From Alligator mississippiensis (taxonomy: Eukaryota > Chordata > Crocodylia > Alligatoridae): 64,000 nt of DNA. Shown in pieces: positions 23,501 through 35,585 of the stretch (positions within the stretch are counted from its first letter, which is position 1; each line of letters opens with the position of its first letter). Under the pieces are notes generated by a model that did not search any database, was not told the DNA's origin, and saw only the letters and a program-made list of their open reading frames with translations. The stretch spans positions 53,173,434 to 53,237,433 of the forward strand of contig NC_081828.1 of assembly GCF_030867095.1 (NCBI RefSeq). Reading direction: 5' to 3'. The position numbers were made by a program, and so were the translations under genes.

Positions 23501-26110
23501 GTTTGCCTGCCAGTCTCAGAGAATCGCCTCTCTGTATGAGGGACAGGCAAGACCACGCCTTGTGCAGTTTGCTAGGTAGAAGGAGGAGTCCACAGAACTC
23601 CTTTAACCTTCCCCCTCCATAGTTCTATGCTGGCACTTGGTTATTTAGCCTGGGGCAGCCAATCTGTGGCACAGGCATCCCAAGTGGCATGGGCAGCCTC
23701 TCTTTGTGGCCCATGGCAGATCAGAGGGGACAGGCAGCACAGCAGCAGACAGGGCAAGAAGTAGAAATCAGAGCAACAAAATGGGCAGGGGATAGGGATC
23801 AGAGTGGCACTTGGAGAGGGTGTGGGGCTGATTTGTGGCATGCCTGCCCAAAAGGTGAGCTCGCTGATTCAGCCTGTCGAAAATTTGCATGCAAGCAATC
23901 CCAAGTAACTCAGGCTTTCTTTGTAGTACGAGCAGCTGAGTTGCATTGGAAACTATTTTGCAAGGGTGGAATATTGTTTTCACACATAGGAAATGTGCAA
24001 GATGTTTTTTGCTGGAACACACAGCAAGGAAAGGGGCTCCTAGATTTAAACTTTGGTTAGGCAGGAAGTGTTCAGAGCTGAGGACCATGAGTCCAGGAGT
24101 TTTGAGAATGAGGTTCCCCTGCTAGGTCTCAGGGGTTTTCAAAAGGCCACTGTCAGGTTACATTATGGAAATGGGATGCTGCCAACCAGTACCAAACCAA
24201 GTGCCCTTGTCCTTGTTTCCATACCCTCATCAGAGGGTGAGACCATCATGGTGACCACCAGGTACCATGAGGAGCTTACACAGGTTCAGAAATGCACAAG
24301 ACATGAACTGACATTGATGGCCTCCATCCTATACAGTTAGGAAAATCTTCCTATGTGGCGATGGGAAACTAGAAGATGCAGTGGTGCCCCCAGGGGTGTC
24401 TGAATGGTTGCAGAGCGGGGCTAATCAGGTGCTGATAACCTCCCTGACCAGGTGGAACTGGCTTCTGTGTGTCATGTTCTCCTGAGCACCTGCTGCACAT
24501 TGCAGGGTGCCTGATCCTTTCTTGAGTAAATACTTGTGCCAATGGCTATGTTTCTGGGAGATCAAGGAAAGTCCCTGCTGGCTCCTAGAGCCTAGCTAGA
24601 GGGCATTGGTGTCTCCTCCTCCTTGCACTCATTTGTTTAATTATATGACAATTCAGCTGGGTTATTTTATGTTTTATTTTTCATTTCAGGGGCCAAATCA
24701 GTTCCAGATTCAATTGGGCAAAGTCTAATAGTCAAGTTCCAAAATTCGACTGAACAGAGCTCAATTGTCAAGTCTATGTGGTTCTACCACCAGGCAAGTA
24801 TCCTCCCTCCCAGACCCATCCGTCTGGGGCTTTGAATACTCCCCAAATCCAGGCAAGCATCCTACTTGCAAGCCCCAGCCTCAGAGGCTTTGGTGTTCAG
24901 CTGCCTCTAGTCTCGCTTGGTCTACGCCAAAAGGCTGAGAAGCAAATTCAACATTGCACAGCTGCTGGCTAACATAATGACCCCTGAAATGCAAAACCTC
25001 AGAAGCACCTTTCCTCAGACCCCTGTCTCTCTCCTGTTCTGTCCTTGGTGAAACACACATGCACACGCTCATGCATAGGCATTGGAAGGCTGGGGCTAAT
25101 GGGTCTTAGCCTTCCCCAAACTAATTTTGCAGCGGCCAGCAACAGAAGCAACACCACGGCACTGCCGTCCTGCAGCACCTGGCGCTGTTTGGTGCCACTG
25201 CCATGCTCCGCTGCCACAGCACTGCACCCAGTGCCCCCGTTGCATGCTCCTTCCCCTCTGGCTTGTGCTGGCCCTGCAACAGCCCTCAGTCCCCACCAAA
25301 TAATATTTTCTCCTGCTGCTACTGCGCACACACACACACATACATGCGCTCTTTCCCCTCCCTGCCCCACGCCAAACACAAATCTCCAGGGACCAGGGTT
25401 TAAATGGGGATTTTTCAGAAGTGCTTTAAATTCCCTTCCCACCCCTTCCCCACCCCCAAAACTAAATACCATTAAAAATATGACCTAAAGGCCTCTACCA
25501 GCTGTCTACTGTTTCCAAGTATCAGAACTGATCAATCCATCTCACCCTGGGTGTATCCTGAGTTTTTATAAAAAGGCAGTTCACAGTGGTGTTTCTGGGC
25601 GTACAGTGTGAAAGCAGCCACTGTGTAGCTAGTGCCCACGTGGCTAAGTCTATGTCAGATGGACCTGCTGAGGGCAGGAGCAGCTGTACCTCTAAGGCCT
25701 TATTTTAGCACAGTTCCTCTCCTCTTGTGCCTAATGCACTGAGTTCTCTTGAGTATCTGGGCAACAGGGTCTTCCCACAGAGCGAGGCAGGACTCATGAA
25801 GAAAGCACAGGGGCAAGGCCAAGAGTGAAGTGAGTGTTGGGCTCAGAGCTGTCTGGAAACAATACAGATTTTCCAAGAGAAACACAGGAAAAGAATGTCA
25901 CTGTTTTCTTTTTTTCCCACCCTCTAAATTTTCCATAGACTTTTTGTTTCCACTTGAAAACCCCAAACTTTCCCCTTTCAAGAAAAAAAAAGGGGGCTTT
26001 CACAAAGAAAACACTGAGCAGGTGTGGGGGTACTGCCAACAGGGCTCTCTGCAAGGCAACCAGGCTCTTGGTGAAGAAGGGCTTGCTAATGAGCTTGCCT
26101 TCCACTACAG
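20517..26110. other. intergenic, several minor repeats, no gene
   Basis: No gene recognised in 5.6 kb. Minor structure: an imprecise tandem array of tacatggcacaagta-like units at about 21362-21435; a GC-rich stretch at 20880-21190; a stretch at 23650-23857 (ggcagccaatctgtggcac near the left, tggcatgcctgccc at the right) that looks like a MITE whose ends have decayed; and a CA microsatellite at about 25326-25343. Confidence 0.5.
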
Positions 26111-26297
26111 CAGGGGTGGGCAAAATGCGGCCCACGGGCCAGATGAGCGCATCAGGCCATTCTATCCGGCCTGAGGGGCCCCTAAAAAAATTTAGAAAAT
26201 TAATATTTATCTGCCCCTGGCTGCCTGTCATGCGGCCCTCGATGGCTTGCCAAAACTCAGTAAGCAGCCCTCTGCCCGAAATAATTGCCCGCCCCTG
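26111..26297. mobile_element. hAT (Buster-like) MITE, 187 bp, target duplication cactacag
   Basis: The ends are caggggtgggcaaaa and, reversed, caggggcgggcaatta, a good terminal inverted repeat. Both flanks carry the exact 8-mer cactacag (26103-26110 and 26298-26305), with central TA. The interior contains the cggcccacgggcc block common in such elements. It is non-coding. Confidence 0.92.
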
Positions 26298-28399
26298 CAC
26301 TACAGCCTCATAAAAAGGTGGAGACAGCTCTTCTCTTGCACCTTGGGAGAAAATATGAGATTTCTCCTTCTACTCCAACTGATCTCACCATGTTTGGGTT
26401 TAGGAGTAGGTGCTGTAGGCGCTGCTGTCTCTTAGACTCTTCCCACGCTCCCTGTTAAAGTAGCAGCAAACAGTCAGCTCTCTCATCCAACTGCTGCTCC
26501 CCTGATACTCTCCCTGACATGCAGCAGGGGAACAGTGGAGTCAGGGGCAGCTTAGGGAGACATGGCTGCCTCTGCACTGGGAAAGGCATCCCCAGACATA
26601 GGTGACTGGAAGGGGAGGCACGTGCCCCCCCCAACAGGGCCATCCCTTGCTGTCACTGCTGCCAGCAGCTTCTGTGGGTGCTCGCCAGCCCCGTCCCTGC
26701 CACTGACACTGATGCCGTCTTCTGCGAGTGCTCGCCAGCCCTGTCCCCACCACTAATGCCAGCTTCTGTGGGTGCCCCCCAGGCTAAGGCACCAGTTGCC
26801 CATGTCCCCAGCTGTAGGCAGAATGCAGAGGCAGTATCCTCAGACGGCCTTATTCTCATGACATCGCTTCCATTCCTCTCCCACCAGGGCTCTCTAGGCT
26901 TACTTCATAATCTGGGGTGCTCAAGCTTCCCTTCCTTTGATCCACGGGGCAGCACAGGGGAAGGAAAAGGGGGCCTACAATGCTCCTCTTCTAACCTTGC
27001 TGCAGCCCCTCTGCTAGTGCAGGGATAGAAAGAGGGCCTTTACACCCCTGTTGGTACAAAGGGACTGTGGGGCCTATGTAAGGCAACAGAAGCTGTGGGA
27101 TTCAGGTCTCCCCCAGCCATATGCCTTTCCTTCCCCAGTACACTGCTCTCTTCCCCGGTCCCTGCCTGCCCCAGAGTGCCCTCTTTGCTCTGGACGGGAC
27201 ACAACTCCAGGGAACTACACTATTCAACAGCTCCTTAATACATGTCCAGCTGACTGGAAGGGGCTGTAGCGTACTGGTGAATAAGGCTCACAGAGTCAGG
27301 AGGCAAGGATCTGAGCTCTTTTGCAAACACTGAATTTGCCTTCCAAAACCCAAAGCAAGAAGGAACAGCTGTGAATCTGGAGCCAACAGGGCCCAGGGAG
27401 GAGCTTGTCCCATAGGCGTAGGAACGGCAAAAGGAGAAAAACAACAGAATCAGAGCGGACTGCGTGCAAGCAGCTGTTTGGTTAAAACCTTGAGCCAAGC
27501 CCACTGCTTATGTAAGAACCTGGCAGCAGTCAGCCACGCGGAAGCACATCAGGCTTCCAGCAGGGTGTAATCATCTTTGATTTCTCTGTTTGCTCAGCAG
27601 CTTTCATGTGGCCTGGGTGCGGGAAGAGGGGGCAGGATTCCTGCACACTGATCTCCTCTGTTTTTCTCAGTGGGATAAACAGAACAGAAAACAAACCCCA
27701 CGGCCAAAGCCAGCCTCCAATGCAATGTACGGTCAAAGCCCTCTGGGAGCAGTCCTGAGAGGACCACCCTCTCTTGCCTCCACTCCCCAGGAGAGTAGGG
27801 AGGATGGTGGGGTTGGACCACATGAACCCTGCATTTGGGTCCTTCTTAGCAGACCCAGCAAAGCTGCACCTCCAATGTTGAGGAGGTGTCACTCTCTTTG
27901 GGGGTGGGGAGGAGAACTCATGCACATGAGTTCACACCTGGCTTTTCCCAGCTGCAAGAACCTGCCAGACCTGCAGCCCCTGCTAATTGCATCCTGATGG
28001 CCCTTAACAGCAGCATTTAGGGCCATGCACCTGAGAAGGTTGTCAGGGCAGGGCTGGGGAGGCATGAAGCCTTGGCAAAGTCCCATCCACCCTGCCCAGC
28101 CTGCAGAAACTTAGGGAGGATACAGTCCAACCTAATTTTCTATGATTCAATGTACTGTGGAAAGCTTTCGTGTGAGAGGGTGGCAGAGGGTCAGAGAAGA
28201 CATTTAGTTTCAGTTCCTTCCTTCTAAATAGTGTCTCTTCAGGCAGCACAGCTACACCCACCTGTTGGAAAGATTGGAACTAGGATGCATCTTTCCCATA
28301 GTTACTCTGTTCTATTATGCTCCCTTCTCATTGAATATTTACTATCTTGTGCTCTTGCTTCCTGGAGATGGCGATTAGCTAAACAGAATCTCCAGGGAC

Positions 28400-28462
28400 G
28401 AAATCCTGGCCCCATTGACTTCAGTGCTAACATTCCCCTTGACTTCACTGGAGCAGGATTTG
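28400..28462. repeat. short palindromic interspersed repeat
   Basis: The left arm gaaatcctggccccattgac is matched, reversed, by cttcactggagcaggattt at the right. Related wording recurs at 20635-20705 and 57415-57470 (cccactgaaattaatg type). This suggests a family of small palindromic repeats. Confidence 0.5.
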
Positions 28463-31400
28463 ACCCCCTGGCATCTGCTGTGTGGAATACCAGGGCAGCT
28501 CCAGGCAGGAAGAGGCGCTGCCCATAGCGTTATTTTCAAATACCTCACTGGATTTATGAGACCAGACCACCCTTCCAGCTGTAATTTATTTCAGACCCAA
28601 ATTTAGCTGCATCTCTTGCACAAATCTGCCATCAACTTGTTTAGCTGTGAATTATTGACAGCTGAGCAGTGAGCTGCACTGAAACAGAGATCCCAGTACA
28701 TTACTATTGCTACTGAAGGAATATGCACTGGTCCCACCCCATGCTGTATCATACTCAAGCATTCCCCATATTCTGAATCTCTGTCCCACAGGGTAGCCTA
28801 TATTTGGGCTCCTCTGGTAGAGGGATCTGCATGAGCCTCATATAACTGCAATTAGCAGAAGAGCCAAACCTCGCTGAAGCTTGAGGCCATCCCAAAAAGA
28901 TCTGTACTTATTTTCCTTTCTGCCGTTTTCCCTCAGTGCACACGTTTTCACATGACCTGGAAAACTGTCAGCATTTCAAGCAAAAGAAGCACATTTGCAG
29001 AGAAAATCCTTCAATAAAAGAATTGTTTTACTACTAAAGATGTGCAGGGCCACAATTTTCAAAGGGGGAAATCCCATAGGTCCCATAAGGTGCCTTGGAA
29101 AATCCCAGCCTGCCTCTCTATATAAATATATATAGAGTCAATCATATCCAATACAGTAAATATTTACTACACTGTTAAGCCTGAAAGGACACTCTTAGGG
29201 TATATTTTAGAACTGGCTTCTGTTGTTTATAGCATGGATGATAGAAAGATTCAAACCTTAGGAGATTAGTCCTAAACACATGCCCTTGACAAATGTTCAA
29301 GCAAAATAATAACTTCCCGTTGGGGCCTGAAGTACATCCCCAACTGTACAAGCAGCACATGTGAAACAGGCACCTGCGGGTGGCAGGACAGAAACTAGAC
29401 AGCAGCATCTTGCACAAGGGTGGGAGGAAAGGGAACTGTGGCGAAGGATGGTAGGGCAAAGCCCTGCCCTTCTAAAATCTTCTGTTTCCACACATGAGCA
29501 TGGGAGTGAGCACAGTTGTTAGGAAAGCCAGTCTCTCAGTGGCCTATCCAAAAGCTCTTGGGTTGGTGCTCTGTGAGAACCAGCTTTCTCATGGGATTCC
29601 CATTACTTGCTCAGTAAGCTGGAAATATTGCACAAGCAGCCTTTTCTCATGGTGTTTGTGCACTTCTGCTTCCAGCCTTGGCCAGCACTAAGTGCCAAGG
29701 CACAGGGGACATTCTGGAAAACAAACATGCAAACAAGGAAATGCAAGCCTCACAGACTTCAACTACATGTCAGAGTCCAGTAAAGGTGATCTTTAGTCCT
29801 GGTTTTGTCAACTGGCTTGTCATGTCTTATAAACCAGTTTGGTGTTATTGATGGTCCAGTGTCTCCCACAGTACAGAAGTGAGAGGGCTTTCCTATAAAT
29901 AAAATAATGGGACTCCTTTGATCTGGATGAAGACGGGACCCTATGGTTCTCTCTAGCTCAGAATAACTAAACAGAGGCGGGGGTGCCTATTGTCACCACA
30001 CAGGGTCTCCCTAAGTCAGGACCTGGACAAAGCAGTGCAACCCTCTCTACGTGTAGATATATGCAAACCTATCACTAATGGAAATGGGCCTGAGCTGAAA
30101 AGTGTAGGCGGCATCTAAGCTTACCAGACATTCAAGGTCTTGGGATCAGGCGTCTTTGTCCAGTTTATTTACAGAGATGGAGCCAGCCAGGAAGTTCAGA
30201 TTTAGACCCAAACTTTCCCAAGGTGACGGAGGGAGAGGGTGGGAGTTGGGCTCAGAGAGGAAGGGTTTATCCAAGTCCATTTCTAATGAAGTTGGAACGT
30301 GTAATTTATGCAAGCATTGGTGTACCTGACAGGTTAATGATCTTGTCACATACCTGCCTGATATTGTAAGGACAGAAAAATGATTTAACTGGAAAAGAAA
30401 AAAAAATGTAACAAGGAAGGTTTTCTACCAGTAAATCCTTGGGAGCTTGAAAATGAGAGGTGTTTTCTTACTAGATTTCCCCCCATCCTTTACAAATCCC
30501 AGAATTGGAGCAGAACTGCAGAGGATCTCTGGGCTGCTGATTTTATTTTAAAGAGGATATTTCTTGATGTTTGGTAGGGAGGGGGAGGGAATCTCCCTAG
30601 GAAATGGCATCATTACATGGATTTTGCAAATAGATATGAAGAAGAATGAAGTGGCTTTAGCTTTTTTTCTTGTTGGCCGTGAACATGTTCTTTTGTTACA
30701 ACAAAACAATATTGTATTTTCCAGCAGTTCAGGGCAGTGTCTTGCATAAAATCTCCTGTTTTAAGTTAAAAAAAAAAGTCTATGAGACACTTAAAACTAG
30801 GACATATTTTAAATGATAGACTAGAGACATAGCAGTGAAGCAGAAACCTTGACTCTCCTGACTGCTGAGTGCAGGGTTTTAATCACACATGGGCCTGGGC
30901 TGCAAAGTGTGAATTTATGTCTAACCTCCTCCCAAGATTCAGGGCTGTTGGGTTCAGGGCTTTTGGTTTGTGGCAATCTACCATTTTAAAATACCTCTCA
31001 AACTACCAGTAGGATCTCACCCCAAGCCAAATATCTAACCATTGTGTGCCTCAGCATCACGGAGTTTGTTGTAATGCTTAGTTCTTCCTAAGCGAGAGGG
31101 TATAATTAGGTTTTGAGATAGTTATAATCAGTGCAGTGGGAGGGGATCGCTCAAGGATAGACTATAGAAAATGGTGCTTTTTCCCATTAAGTCACTGATG
31201 CAAGTCCAGCCTCAATAGATAGCAACTAAAAGTTGTTACCATTGTGACTTGCATTGGTGGTGTCAGCCATGACGAGTTCTCTTCCATATAAGTTTAATAC
31301 CACACGCATCAGTCACCACAGGTTCTGAGCATCTTCCAGCAGCGCGTTAATCAGTGTGACTAATGTCTGGCCAGATCTGGTTGTATTTGTTTTCTCATCT

Positions 31401-32530
31401 TCTTCCCAGAGGATAGAGCACGTTCAGTGCAATGTATTGCTTTGTGAGTGGAGCGGGTGAGGGTGGAAGCGCTGTGTTTTATAATTATTTTTACTAAATA
31501 TACCTGTTGATGGTAAGGGATTACTGTGGGTGATATCTTTTAATGGATCAACTGTGTGGTTGGGATAGACTTAGACAAGCTTCTGAATGCAAGGTGTCAA
31601 GGTCAAAGAAAAGCACCTTGCATTTGGAATGGAAGATGCTAAGGTTTGCAACAGTGCTTTGTTCCTGGGGGAGTTTGTTCCGCTCAGATCCTTCCCTACT
31701 CCCCCACACCCAAGGAAACTGTCTCCTGCACAAAGGAGCTTTCCATCATATAGCTGTCACCATCTACACTGTATAGCTGTCCACCAAGGTCTTCATCCAA
31801 GGACTGTCAACAGTCATTTAGAGGTCTTAGGGTCAAGTCATAAAACACTTTAAAGATGAGGAGTGAGACACAGAATGTGAATTCAACAGAATAGAGAAGA
31901 GATTGCAGGTTTGATGTGCCAGGGGCAGGGCAAAGCACCTTTCTTATTTTAGGAAATTTATCTCACTTTGGTTTTCAATTTTGCAAAAAGAGGTTTAATT
32001 AAAAGATTTTGCCTTTGGCCTGGTTGCAGAGTAAACAAGAGGAGGGGACTCGTGTGTCCTCCCAGGGGACTGACCACAGGGGCTTTCCTGAGGAAATGAC
32101 CATTTGCATCTCATTGCAAAGAAGTAAAGCAAAGTAAATGCTTCTTAATGATGTGGACCTTTCTTCTTTTCTTGTTTGTCCATGAATCAGGAACTTGAAT
32201 GAATTCAGCCCTTTACCTCCTCCTCCCTCTGCTGTGCCACGCAGAAGATTAAAAACTGATAGTGCTTTAGATACTGCCAACCAAAATTTGGGACAGGTCC
32301 ACAGGTTGTTTGTGTCCTAATGAGGAGTCATGAATAGATTGCTTCAGCATAAATGTCCATCTTAAATACCTCACCCCAGCTTTAATGAGCATGAACTCCA
32401 TGGGCACTTTTGTGCTGGGTTTTATTTTATTTATTTTCAAATGCAGATAGATGTGCTGCTGCTTCTAAACGAGACTCCCCAGTTGCAACGAGACATAAAC
32501 CACGTACCTTATCTTTCCCTCTGACCACAG

Positions 32531-32650
32531 ATGACCTCCAGCAAGTTTTCTCAGGCTGTTGAGCGGTACATTGGGATTCTTCACAGTGATCATGGTGTCT
32601 TTAATGCACAGGGCGGCAGTACAGAAACTCCTGAAAATGTACCTGTGTAA
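32531..32650 (+). CDS. weak candidate terminal exon (39 codons), uncertain
   Basis: A pyrimidine-rich tract ending in cag (32512-32530) is followed directly by an ATG frame of 39 codons, containing SQAVERYIGILHSDHGVF, and a TAA stop. The acceptor-like signal and the ordinary amino acid mix are the only support. No family is recognised. There is no poly(A) signal that I can tie to it and no visible upstream exon. A chance frame is more likely than not. Confidence 0.15.
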   Translation: MTSSKFSQAVERYIGILHSDHGVFNAQGGSTETPENVPV

Positions 32651-33249
32651 TGACTCCTATGTAGACTGACATCATAAAGAAATCCCTGGCTTCATTCATA
32701 GTTGTGGGGTGGGGGTAAGATCTTCTACTCTCTATACAGAATGAGGGTAAGTTCTTCTACTTCCCAAATACACATGCCTCTAAAGGCACTAAGGGAAAAT
32801 GTCTTGCACCTGCTTCTAGTAGGGAGTGGAATTCCATGAGAGGATGCCACAGCACAAATTCTTACACAGGTTTAACATTTAAGCAGAAGGAAGAGTTGTG
32901 TTACATGGTTCTTGTGCACAATATATATATATATGGCATTACTGGAACAGAGCAATAGTACTTCCACTCTAGTATCCCTCCTGAGAAAAGGGCCAGGCTG
33001 GATGCTTTCATTGGAGTTACAACTTTTCCCTGAACAGCAGTGCACTTAATTGTAAAAGCTACATTATGGGAAGACAGACAAATGTTTTGTACCCTCAGCT
33101 GGTGACCATTTTATGCCTCACAACAGAAGGACCGATAGTCCTTGTGGGTTTGCAACAGTACTGTCCCTACAGATGCTATTCCTAATGGTGCATGTATCTA
33201 ATCCATGTGTCTACTCTTGCAAAAGTCCATTAATTTAAAGGTCATGAAA

Positions 33250-34770
33250 TAAGTTCATGGAAACCGGAAATACCATGAGTTCCCAACCAAACCCGGATGG
33301 GTTATACACACTGTAACCTGGGCAGTACTCCAAAAGGTACCCCCTCTCCAACTGAAGGGATCAAAGCAGGTGCACAAGCACTGTGGGAGGTGTAGGGACT
33401 CTCCTCCCCCTATAGAGCAGAGCCAGACCACCACTGGGGACTTAACCATATACCTTTTAATGAGGGAACTGTACCTGCCTCTGCTCTACCAGGTGTTCAC
33501 GCACCACCTTTGCCCGAGCCCCGGGCTTCATGCGCCCTGACTCTGGAAAGGTACCCCGGAGGTTACCACGGCTGGTATCAGGGGGGGCCCTGAACTCGCC
33601 TGCCACGACTTTGATGATATCTTCAGTGGGGGGGCCACCCTTGGGGTATCCACCGGTGTCGGCGCGTCCCTCGGCAGGTAACCTTGGGGCTCCGGCCTCC
33701 CCTACACCCTGTCCACTCGCCACCTTAGGCTCTTCCTCTTGGGGGTCTCCACGTCGCCCATGGCTTGTCACCCCCTCGCCTCAACACGCCGCTTCGTCAG
33801 CAATGGTCTTTGGGCTGGGCGTACTGCCTATGGGGACGCCAGCCCGCTCCTTCCGTCCTCGTACCTGTGCTCCCCCAGGGGTCCGCGGGGGCGCTGTCTC
33901 TCCTGCTGGCTCTGCTCTGTATTAGGCACCTGGTTGCCTCACTGGTGCCTTCTGTTTCACTGCAGCTGGCCTCCCTGCTGCTCCTGCCGCTCCCGCTGCA
34001 GCTGCCCTCGCTCCCCGCTCCATAACCTGGGATCCGGCGAGCTCCTCCTTCCGTCCGGCTACCGGCGCTGCTGCCGGCTTCTCCACCGGTTCCGCCAATA
34101 GTCTCAGTGCTGGCCTCTCCACCAGCATCGCTGCCAGCTGCTCTGCTCCGTTTCTCGGAGCCGCGCCTGGCTCCACCTCCTCCGCTCCCGCACTCCGCGG
34201 GTGGTGGCTGAGTCCCCGCTTGCTGGGGCCTCTCTCCCCAGCCTCCTTTGTCCAGCCGCCCCATTGCCTCGGCGGGGCTGCCTTTTGTTTCTCCCGGCCA
34301 GCGTGCCCCGCCCCTGCTGCTGAGCCGCAGCCGGATAAACACCTGGCTGATGACGTGCTCCGGCAGCGCCAGCGCGTGGACTTCCTTCGGCTCCTCCGGC
34401 CCTGCGGGAGGTAAGCGGAACCCTTTGCCGCTGCGGGGGTTTCCCAGCGTCCCCGCTCCCCTGGGACAGGAACAATACTGGGAACATAACAGGGGGTAAT
34501 AGTGGACACTACAATGCCCCAAGGGGCAGGATTCAACAAAGGTTAGACACTTACAATCATTGACAAAAGACAGGGTTAACAAAATATAAAACACAAACAG
34601 CAGAGCAAACAATACTGGTTGGGGAAATATAAAAAGGCACAAAATACAAAATGTCAAAGGACAAAGAAATATAGGGCCTAGGTACCTGGAGGGGGAGAAA
34701 GGGGGAAAACACAATGGCCCCTTTCCACTGCAAGAAGAATTTCTCCTTGTTAGCTCACTCACCCCAAATC
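33250..34770 (-). other. GC-rich body downstream of an LTR-like promoter, frames of unknown function
   Basis: Minus-strand frames 34762-33797 and 34539-33922 overlap and are rich in Ala, Gly, Arg, Glu and Pro. The frame 33771-33457 (104 codons) contains EDIIKVVAGEF and ends EHLVEQRQVQFPH. They sit downstream of the promoter-like region at 35.2-35.4 kb, as a gag-like region would. None shows a recognisable gag, protease or polymerase motif, and codon content is distorted by the high GC. A decayed retroelement body is the working view; a CpG-rich promoter region of a host transcript is the alternative. Confidence 0.3.
33457..33771 (-). CDS. unrecognised 104-codon frame in GC-rich retroelement-like body
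   Basis: An open frame on the minus strand in the 3' part of the GC-rich body. It is acidic at its start (EEEP) and contains PPTEDIIKVVAGEF, followed by a basic, Arg-rich end. It has no signal peptide, membrane segment or known motif. I do not recognise it. Coding is possible but unproven. Confidence 0.2.
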   Translation of the reverse strand: MTSHGRRGDPQEEEPKVASGQGVGEAGAPRLPAEGRADTGGYPKGGPPTEDIIKVVAGEFRAPPDTSRGNLRGTFPESGRMKPGARAKVVREHLVEQRQVQFPH

Positions 34771-34836
34771 ACCAAAGCTGGGACTTGAACTTAGATCTCC
34801 CATGTAGTAAGCAGGAACACTACCACACAGCCACCA
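34771..34836 (-). repeat. tRNA-like sequence (tRNA-derived SINE head or tRNA relic)
   Basis: Read on the minus strand it has an A-box-like tggctgtgtggta (34821-34833) and a B-box-like gttcaagtcc (34781-34790). The spacing and intervening sequence align along the length of a tRNA. The stems do not close cleanly, so it is not a working tRNA gene. It lies between the LTR-like region and the GC-rich body. Confidence 0.4.
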
Positions 34837-35213
34837 CTGCTGATACTACTTTAAACTGCTAGGGGTCTCAACCTTCCTGGAGCCCCAGCCTCACATTGAG
34901 CTGCTTGGTCTCTGATTGGAGGAGCTGGAAGCCGAGCTGGGAACCCCTCAGGTCGCTGCTCAGATCCTTGCTGAAGCAGGAAGCCTCTCCTGTTGGCCAC
35001 AGCCTCTCGTAGGGGATCCTGGAGCCCAACAGGAAGCCTCTCCTGCCAGCCACACACCGTGCTGCTGAGGGTCCAACTGTTGCCTGCAGGTCCTGCTCCT
35101 TCAGGGTCTTCTGGGGCAACTGCTTCGGCCCCGCTGGCTCAGCTCTTGCCAACTCTTCGAAGCTCCTTCCTCATGGTCCCTTGCTGGTCTCTCCCCGAGT
35201 CAGCCGTGCTGCC

Positions 35214-35223
35214 CCTTTTATCC
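35214..35223 (-). promoter_or_regulatory. TATA box (minus strand)
   Basis: ggataaaagg on the minus strand, about 60 bp downstream of the tandem CCAAT-bearing repeats. Confidence 0.5.
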
Positions 35224-35281
35224 CCCTCCAGGTGACCCAAGGGGCCAATCAGGGGACATGACGGGTGAATCTCTGGGGCCT

Positions 35282-35435
35282 GATTGGTGAGGAGAGGGAA
35301 TCCCAAGTCCTCCAAGCATCTTTTATCCCTCAAAACCCCTGGGCCAAATCATTACCAGATTGGTGAGGAAAGGGAATCCCAAGTCCTCCAATCATCTTTT
35401 GCCCTTTCAAAACCCCTGGGCTAGGTCACTGCCAG
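35282..35435 (-). repeat. two tandem 76-78 bp units with CCAAT boxes
   Basis: Both units begin gattggtgag on the + strand and share gggaatcccaagtcctccaa, catctttt and caaaacccctggg. They differ at scattered positions. Each carries a CCAAT box (as ATTGG on +). The duplication is internal to the LTR-like region. Confidence 0.85.
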
Positions 35436-35585
35436 CTAGCCCGTCACAACACTAAATCATACCGGCATAGTATAAGAAGACGATTTATACATAATCTCCA
35501 CAAAGGGCAGGGTGATAGAATTTTCTCATTCATCTGGACAGGAAGATTAAAGAGAAACAAACCAAATAGGTATCTGGTCTGGAGT

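Larger units (their letters stand above)
26298..33249. other. intergenic, minor repeats, no gene recognised
   Basis: No gene identified in 7 kb. Minor structure: an imperfect tandem (unit about 44-50 bp, cttctgtgggtgctcgccag) at 26669-26777; a palindromic segment at 28400-28462; a near-perfect palindrome at 29117-29138 (ctctatataaatatatatag core); a partial copy of the gtgatatcttttattg repeat at 31527-31605; and a TA run at 32921-32934. A possible terminal exon at 32531-32650 is listed separately. Confidence 0.5.
34840..35448 (-). mobile_element. LTR-like promoter region with duplicated U3-type repeats
   Basis: On the minus strand it starts with tgtgacgg at 35448, a possible TG end. It then has two tandem repeats of 76 and about 78 bp (35358-35435 and 35282-35357), each with a CCAAT box. 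A TATA box, ggataaaagg, lies at 35214-35223, followed by GC-rich sequence. Duplicated CCAAT-bearing units upstream of a TATA box are typical of LTR U3 regions. A matching 3' LTR was not found and no primer binding site is convincing, so this is either a partial retroelement or an LTR-like promoter. Confidence 0.45.

Noticed and set aside
23650-23857. A tenth hAT MITE
   Set aside because: The interior wording fits, but neither terminal repeats nor an 8-bp duplication could be defined.
32921-32934. TA run as a promoter or recombination site
   Set aside because: It is an ordinary short dinucleotide repeat without supporting context.
33530-34101. Long + strand frames opposite the GC-rich minus-strand frames
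   Set aside because: They are shadows produced by high GC on the opposite strand. They show Ser/Pro/Leu/Cys-rich composition and no motif.
34771-34836. Functional tRNA gene
   Set aside because: A- and B-box-like words are present, but the acceptor and T stems do not pair properly and no terminator follows at once.
34858-34881. ctaggggtctcaaccttcct as the left end of a hAT MITE
   Set aside because: The opening resembles a hAT end, but no matching right end or 8-bp duplication was found, and the region is better explained as part of the LTR-like element.
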